From: Girardinichthys multiradiatus
Lineage: Eukaryota; Chordata; Actinopteri; Cyprinodontiformes; Goodeidae
Length of the DNA: 64,000 nt
Direction: 5' to 3'
Assembly: GCF_021462225.1 (NCBI RefSeq)
Contig: NC_061811.1
Span: forward strand, 1,417,663 to 1,481,662
Below the pieces are notes generated by a model that had not been told where the DNA came from, searched no databases, and saw only the letters and a list, made by a program, of their open reading frames with translations. Position numbers and translations under genes: made by a program. Positions 62,701 to 64,000 of this stretch are shown in pieces (position 1 is the first letter of the stretch; every line of letters starts with the position of its first letter).

Positions 62701-63972
62701 TTTCAGTTTAAGATCATCCTGCTGCTGAAATGAAAACACATTAAAGCTTTTTACATAAAACTACTAACATTAGAGGATGAAGTTGAAAATATGTGAGGAA
62801 ACGTGTGGCTGAGATACCTGCAGCTGTCGCCCATCAGCTGAAGGCCTCGGTCCAACAGAGAACTGGCTGAGAGGCCCTGCTTTATCACCTGTAACAGAGG
62901 AAGATCTCAGTCAGTCATGTTCCAGTTAACCTTCAACAGAACAGAACAGAACTCAAGCTGCAGATCAACAGCGCTGCTGTTGGGGCCCTGAGGGTACAAA
63001 AACATTCTTGATTCAATAATCAGGGCAAAGGTCAGATTTCATCTTTCTTCTTAGCTACACTGCCACTTACATAAACTGGCAGCGGCCCACACTGCCGAGA
63101 GTACCTGGCATGCAACAGCGCATTGATGCAATAATTCATGTAAAACGAGCCCAGACCCGGTACTGAGAGCAGATACTGAACAGTACATAATGAGCACCTT
63201 TACTTATCATTGCCATTGTAGATTACATAGAAATGTGTGCTCTGAATTCAACCTGTCCCATAGGGACCAGAGGACAGTTGTGCTGCGCCACAGCTGGATT
63301 CAAATCTGTTTCTTTTGCCGGATGTAAGATAAAACCTTGGGTTTTTTTGAGCTTTAAGCCGGAGACACCAACAATAACATAAATAAACACTTAAAATACA
63401 TCCGTGAGTTTGGAATGGATCTCTAGAGCTCTGGTTCTCTTGCATGTTTTAGATGATGCCCTGCTGCCACACCCTGGACTTAAATGATCAACCGGCTTCT
63501 GCAGTACTTGGTGGCAGTGGAGGAGGTGATGCAATCATCTGAATCAGGCGTGGTGGAGCAGAGACGGATCTAAACATGAAGAACAGCGGGACCTAAGGAC
63601 CCGGATTGAGGACTGCAGCAAAATATGTTTTACTTTTTAAATTACTGAAATAAATGAGATCTTCAAAGATATTTTGGTTCATTTAATGCACCTGTATTGG
63701 CCTAGAGTTAGAACAAAAGAATAAAAAGAGATCCAGAGCAGACAACTGATGGTATTGGAGAATCGGTGAGGGACAGAAATATTTTCTGGGTTTATCCAGT
63801 AATCTAATTCCATCCAGAACAGATGAAGTCCGACCTTAAAGGTAGGCACAGACAGCTGGTCAAATGAGGCGGAGCTCTCTTCACTTGTGGGCGTGTCCAG
63901 ATCAAGAGGGCGATGTAGAGATGACTTTGAAGTCCTCTTATTGGTCGGCTGCTTGACAGACCAGTTTGAAAC
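16362..63972 (-). CDS. bltp1: bltp1 (kiaa1109), Bridge-like lipid transfer protein 1; C-terminal ~70%, 59 exons, 5'-partial
   Basis: Seen: 59 exons on the minus strand, each with an AG acceptor and GT donor, join in one frame (10,536 nt, 3,511 residues plus TAA at 16362-16364) without internal stops. The order and wording match vertebrate KIAA1109/BLTP1 as I recall it through to the C-terminal [11 protein letters not shown], where the human protein is nearly identical. Known of the family: a giant (~5,000-residue) repeating beta-groove protein, anchored in the ER by an N-terminal helix, that forms a hydrophobic channel moving phospholipids to the plasma membrane; fly Tweek, worm LPD-3 and yeast Csf1 are relatives, and recessive human variants cause Alkuraya-Kucinskas syndrome. 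The N-terminal anchor and the start codon lie beyond 64000. All phases agree between neighbouring exons, so the gene looks functional. Exon blocks are given separately and numbered from the right edge of the window. Confidence 0.97.
17465..17552. repeat. imperfect ATT/ATC trinucleotide repeat in last bltp1 intron
   Basis: Interrupted run of ATTATT, ATCATC and CACCAT units. The rest of this intron (16579-17833) shows nothing recognisable. Confidence 0.7.
20885..22300. repeat. repeat-rich intron 51 of bltp1
   Basis: The intron (20768-22984) opens with a dispersed fish repeat (GTACTTGTATATCGCTTTAT, then CCCAAAGCCCTTCCCACTAC and CATTCACACTTTCACACACT). It is followed by a stretch with repeated 'ggggcgtggcc', 'gcggggccc' and 'ccccgcccc' wording at 21169, 21411 and 21768, typical of an unnamed interspersed element that includes small inverted GC-rich blocks. 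A related AAGCGCTGTACAT motif appears at 30508-30525 in intron 39. No coding remnant. Confidence 0.45.
22985..25481 (-). CDS. bltp1: bltp1 exons 48-51 of window
   Basis: Exons 5' to 3': 25344-25481, 25007-25249, 24778-24931, 22985-23142 (693 nt). Landmarks: [89 protein letters not shown] and [16 protein letters not shown]. The second exon (Ser/Pro/Gly-rich, with SRSVSD-like [13 protein letters not shown]) is a likely phosphorylatable linker; this is inference from composition. Confidence 0.94.
26065..27400 (+). mobile_element. degenerate Tc1-like element in bltp1 intron 47
   Basis: Left end AGAAAGTACACCCTCCTAAC. The same end, inverted, is seen at 51864-51880. The plus strand from 26840 keeps [20 protein letters not shown] and, after indels, [20 protein letters not shown], the catalytic part of a Tc1 transposase whose Glu is lost (LNLID for LNPIE). 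The right inverted repeat starts near 27264 (GGGTGTACTTAGTTTTTC). A LINE fragment occupies its middle. Confidence 0.65.
26310..26830 (-). mobile_element. LINE (L2/CR1-like) reverse transcriptase fragment
   Basis: The minus-strand translation gives [13 protein letters not shown] (the LDLSAAFDTVDH motif of fish LINEs), LENWV-like sequence after a frameshift, and a GVPQGSIL…IYMLP motif at about 26560-26515. The YADD box is missing. Lies inside the Tc1 fossil, antisense to it. Confidence 0.7.
27478..31846 (-). CDS. bltp1: bltp1 exons 39-47 of window
   Basis: Exons 5' to 3': 31578-31846, 30014-30229, 29704-29884, 29428-29617, 29030-29191, 28820-28959, 28057-28252, 27721-27921, 27478-27645 (1,723 nt). 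Exon 39 holds a histidine-rich stretch ([11 protein letters not shown]) and an acidic [15 protein letters not shown] run. Later landmarks: [51 protein letters not shown], a polyproline run [82 protein letters not shown] and [17 protein letters not shown]. The mix of disordered linkers and beta-groove strands is as in the human protein. Confidence 0.93.
30600..31065 (+). mobile_element. degenerate Tc1-like fossil in bltp1 intron 39
   Basis: GTGGAACATGGAGGTGGAAA and CATTAAGGTTTGGGCTGTTT correspond to the [12 protein letters not shown] region; ACAACGATCCATGGACAGAG to the QQDND/PKH region. Several frameshifts, no open frame. Confidence 0.55.
32440..33430 (-). mobile_element. degenerate Tc1-like fossil in bltp1 intron 38
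   Basis: The reverse complement of a Tc1 transposase is recognisable: CCCAAAGCATGATGCTACCA, CCACCGTGCTTGATAGTTGG, CTCATCTCCAGAAGACATTT. The intervening parts are scrambled. The right end near 33400 is diffuse. Confidence 0.55.
33809..35068 (-). mobile_element. Tc1/mariner element, DD36E type, copy 2 (in bltp1 intron 38)
   Basis: Same termini as the copy at 8503-9772 (CAGGGGTTGAACAATGAAAC and the inverted CAAGGGTTGGACAATGAAAC), with TA flanks at 33807-33808 (seen as TCTA) and 35069-35070. Same orientation as bltp1 and opposite to copy 1. Most of the sequence aligns with copy 1 base by base by eye, apart from an indel near 34620-34650. Confidence 0.92.
33906..34882 (-). pseudogene. DD36E transposase copy 2, frameshift and nonsense codons
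   Basis: ATG at 34882-34880 ([19 protein letters not shown]). Breaks: TGA at 34741-34739 where copy 1 has CGA (EGRTTS); an indel around 34620-34650 that shifts frame; TGA at 34241-34239 where copy 1 has CGA (KDYRTIL). The catalytic motifs survive ([25 protein letters not shown] with 36-residue spacing). All three premature stops differ from that of copy 1, so the two copies decayed independently. Confidence 0.85.
35605..40339 (-). CDS. bltp1: bltp1 exons 32-38 of window
   Basis: Exons 5' to 3': 40141-40339, 39986-40045, 39678-39904, 38346-38473, 38153-38276, 37003-37115, 35605-35695 (942 nt). Landmarks: [72 protein letters not shown] (a likely coiled coil), [19 protein letters not shown] and the basic KKLRRSSMR, then the Arg/Ser-rich [19 protein letters not shown]. 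The 3' end of exon 34 is uncertain. A donor GTCAGG gives 39678, which matches the human protein. A second in-frame donor GTACCA would add 39 nt and move the boundary to 39639. Confidence 0.92.
36000..36840 (+). mobile_element. degenerate Tc1-like fossil in bltp1 intron 37
   Basis: GGTAAGCATGGTGGTGGGAC and TGCTATGGTTTGGGCCAGTA match the [11 protein letters not shown] region; GCAGCAACATGATCCCAAAC at 36622 matches QQHDPK. An unrelated AT-rich insertion separates them (36340-36590). Confidence 0.55.
41349..42958 (+). mobile_element. Tc1 element with 200-bp inverted repeats of IR/DR type (bltp1 intron 31)
   Basis: TA-flanked (41347-41348, 42959-42960). The left arm 41349-41548 and right arm 42759-42958 are inverted copies of 200 bp; by eye they differ at two positions. 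Each arm carries a similar motif at its outer and inner end (ATTAGCATAT), the inverted-repeat/direct-repeat layout known from Sleeping Beauty-like elements. It sits antisense to bltp1. Confidence 0.95.
41677..42681 (+). pseudogene. Tc1 transposase (DD34E type) with lost catalytic Asp and one nonsense codon
   Basis: Starts [19 protein letters not shown], with a helix-turn-helix ([20 protein letters not shown]) and a basic linker [11 protein letters not shown]. Motifs: FSDDSKF keeps the first Asp and LNPIENLWD keeps the Glu, but the middle motif reads FQHNLAPAH, so codon 238 (42388-42390, AAC) puts Asn where Tc1 enzymes have Asp; spacing to Glu is 34. TGA at 42580-42582 (after AAIEAS) stands where a Trp codon is usual; the frame then continues with [19 protein letters not shown] to a TGA at 42679-42681. 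The protein cannot be an active transposase. Confidence 0.9.
42961..43690 (+). mobile_element. older Tc1-like fossil abutting the previous element
   Basis: Begins GATGCCTCTCAATAAGTTAG, a variant of the CAGGTGCATCTCAATAAATT terminus of another fish Tc1 family. Then come transposase phrases on the plus strand: [12 protein letters not shown], and GTACCATGCCATGTGCTGGT ([13 protein letters not shown]). Many indels. The younger element at 41349-42958 was inserted exactly at this element's left border. Confidence 0.6.
44011..44994 (-). CDS. bltp1: bltp1 exons 28-31 of window
   Basis: Exons 5' to 3': 44897-44994, 44598-44786, 44359-44527, 44011-44222 (668 nt), separated by short introns of 110-140 bp or so. 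Landmarks: [85 protein letters not shown] and [18 protein letters not shown]. These are the most regular beta-strand-rich stretches in the window, consistent with the lipid-binding groove. Confidence 0.95.
45170..46150 (+). mobile_element. fish RTE/Rex-type LINE with large internal deletion (bltp1 intron 27)
   Basis: The 5' part (45170-45570) has the leader GGAGCCAGACCTGGGGTTGG and the start of the endonuclease ([11 protein letters not shown], then [25 protein letters not shown]). From about 45590 it jumps to the end of the reverse transcriptase and C-terminal region: [12 protein letters not shown], then [55 protein letters not shown] and LLPPRPGPG. The end is marked by GACGAGTACAAGTACGAGTA. 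Most of the endonuclease and all palm motifs are missing. The family name is from memory and could be off. Not mobile. Confidence 0.82.
46300..46700 (-). mobile_element. degenerate Tc1-like fossil in bltp1 intron 27
   Basis: CAGGGTTCAGGTCAGGGCTT and CCTACAGAATGATGCTACCT correspond to the reverse complement of Tc1 transposase catalytic sequence. No frame survives. Confidence 0.5.
46813..51229 (-). CDS. bltp1: bltp1 exons 20-27 of window
   Basis: Exons 5' to 3': 51031-51229, 50464-50727, 50278-50371, 49122-49172, 48453-48659, 47395-47627, 47076-47320, 46813-46918 (1,399 nt). Two small exons, 94 and 51 bp, were found because the frame broke without them; they encode [18 protein letters not shown] and [16 protein letters not shown], both strongly conserved in human BLTP1. 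Other landmarks: [51 protein letters not shown] and [19 protein letters not shown] 15-bp near-tandem repeat at about 47092-47121 encodes GNYLQGNYL; the human protein has the same layout, so it is not a recent slip. Confidence 0.93.
49173..50277. other. AT-rich intron 22 of bltp1 with ATT/TAA repeat
   Basis: Strongly A/T-biased from 49560 on. An inverted ATT/AAT trinucleotide repeat at 49676-49720 could form a hairpin. No transposon or exon seen within it. Confidence 0.6.
51470..51882 (-). mobile_element. degenerate Tc1-like fragment in bltp1 intron 19
   Basis: AGCCCCCATCATGATCCCTC and CACCACTGTGCTTGACTGCA are reverse-complement Tc1 transposase wording. The right end GGGTGTACTTTCTTTTTCC (51864-51882) is the inverted form of the left end of the element at 26065, so both belong to one family. 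A further short end-like piece (AACTAAGTACACCCTTCCTG) lies at 19319 in intron 55. Confidence 0.6.
51986..52559 (-). CDS. bltp1: bltp1 exon 19 of window (largest, 574 bp)
   Basis: One long exon with phase 1 completed at its start. It begins [18 protein letters not shown] and carries the conserved [19 protein letters not shown] helix-like segment and [18 protein letters not shown]. The second half is basic and Ser/Gly-rich ([14 protein letters not shown], then [17 protein letters not shown], then [12 protein letters not shown]), where the human protein as I recall it is Asn/Lys-rich instead of Gly-rich. This is probably a variable linker. The flanks AG at 52560-52561 and GT at 51984-51985 are clear. 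Confidence 0.94.
52590..52710 (+). repeat. short interspersed repeat (LINE/SINE tail type) in bltp1 intron 18
   Basis: CCACCCATCCATCCACTGTC, then AGTCATTGGGCGAGAGGCAG and GGTACACCCAGTATCACCAG are the wording of a very common fish 3'-tail repeat (CATCCATC…ACCGCTT…GGCGGGGTACACCCTGGACAGG). Only the tail is present. Confidence 0.65.
52741..53342 (-). mobile_element. internally deleted Tc1-like element (about 600 bp)
   Basis: Ends CAGGTGCATCTCAATGAATT and the inverted CAGATCCACCTCAATTCATT. Internal phrases such as GGTCATTAGTAGGTACTGGT and GATGACATGGCTTCCCAAAT are reverse-complement pieces of a Tc1 transposase. The terminus matches the fossil at 42961. Confidence 0.68.
53393..56866 (-). CDS. bltp1: bltp1 exons 15-18 of window
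   Basis: Exons 5' to 3': 56635-56866, 55487-55621, 53888-54072, 53393-53568 (728 nt). Landmarks: [65 protein letters not shown] and [18 protein letters not shown]. The first three exons are low in hydrophobics and rich in Ser/Thr/His/Asp, so probably a disordered linker. The last returns to regular beta-strand-like sequence ([16 protein letters not shown]) and ends in a basic run KERKNKRSR. Confidence 0.93.
57318..57365. repeat. perfect 22-bp inverted repeat with 4-nt loop (bltp1 intron 14)
   Basis: TTCCTGGAGTGCATTGATGT-CC, loop TCTG, and its exact reverse complement. No mismatch in 22 pairs. Origin unknown; see findings. Confidence 0.95.
57549..59490 (-). CDS. bltp1: bltp1 exons 10-14 of window
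   Basis: Exons 5' to 3': 59339-59490, 58807-58957, 58574-58726, 58219-58459, 57549-57697 (846 nt). Landmarks: [33 protein letters not shown], the cysteine-containing [35 protein letters not shown] and [14 protein letters not shown]. These alternate between predicted beta-groove strands and a polar, proline-rich linker. The last exon ends [16 protein letters not shown] and joins in phase to the [14 protein letters not shown] exon. Confidence 0.93.
60194..63972 (-). CDS. bltp1: bltp1 exons 1-9 of window
   Basis: Exons 5' to 3': 63835-63972, 62818-62888, 61826-61999, 61588-61708, 61332-61469, 61078-61205, 60771-60973, 60478-60678, 60194-60405 (462 codons in total, phase 0 at both ends of the block). 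Landmarks: [19 protein letters not shown] in the first exon, [34 protein letters not shown], and an acidic serine-rich tail [15 protein letters not shown] that is probably a disordered linker between beta-groove repeats. The first exon is read from a clear acceptor at 63973-63974. Its donor (GTCGGA) is weak, but it joins in frame to the next exon, which matches the human order. Confidence 0.93.
62000..63834. other. bltp1 introns 2 and 1, nothing recognised
   Basis: Apart from exon 62818-62888, the two introns show no transposon, RNA or coding signal I can support. Plus-strand frames at 62178-62659 have no family wording. Confidence 0.45.
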
Positions 63973-64000
63973 CTGGTGGTGGAGTAAATATTACATCAGG

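Noticed and set aside
1..64000. tRNA, rRNA, snRNA genes and CRISPR arrays
   Set aside because: No cloverleaf box sequences, rRNA wording or regularly spaced repeats were noticed on either strand by eye; a covariance-model scan would be decisive.

Overview
The window is a piece of a ray-finned (teleost) fish genome. The evidence is one large vertebrate gene with many short exons, canonical GT-AG introns, and an AT-rich background dense in Tc1/mariner DNA transposons and fish-type LINE fragments. The species cannot be told from the sequence; no bacterial, viral or CRISPR content was seen.

Right-hand three quarters (about 15.84-63.97 kb, minus strand): the 3' part of bltp1 (kiaa1109, Bridge-like lipid transfer protein 1; relatives are Tweek in flies and Csf1 in yeast). 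I could place 59 consecutive exons by eye. They join in one open frame of 10,536 nt, that is 3,511 residues plus the stop codon at 16362-16364, followed by a 3' UTR with a poly(A) signal near 15860. The start codon, the promoter and the N-terminal third lie beyond the right edge. All exons appear intact. Several introns (31, 37, 38, 47, 27, 19, 18 in window numbering) carry transposons.

Left quarter (1-15.84 kb): the region downstream of bltp1, with no convincing intact host gene. It begins with a 4.5-kb DNA transposon (20-4545) with about 175-bp terminal inverted repeats and an apparent 10-bp target duplication. That element holds a decayed trihelix/Myb-like accessory gene and a nested Tc1 element. 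Then come gene-empty stretches, a fossil Tc1/mariner copy, a nearly intact Tc1/mariner element with DD36E spacing (8503-9772), and older Tc1 fossils including one of Sleeping Beauty type (13.2-14.1 kb).

Best-preserved mobile elements: 327-1902 (DD34E Tc1, one nonsense codon); 8503-9772 and its inverted sister 33809-35068 (DD36E); and 41349-42958 (200-bp inverted repeats with internal direct repeats, only two visible mismatches between arms, but a dead transposase). The most unusual items are the long-inverted-repeat element with its two-gene convergent layout, the DD36E pair flanking the bltp1 3' end, the young-looking but catalytically dead Tc1, a perfect 22-bp hairpin in a bltp1 intron, and an orphan exon-like segment at 8363-8440.
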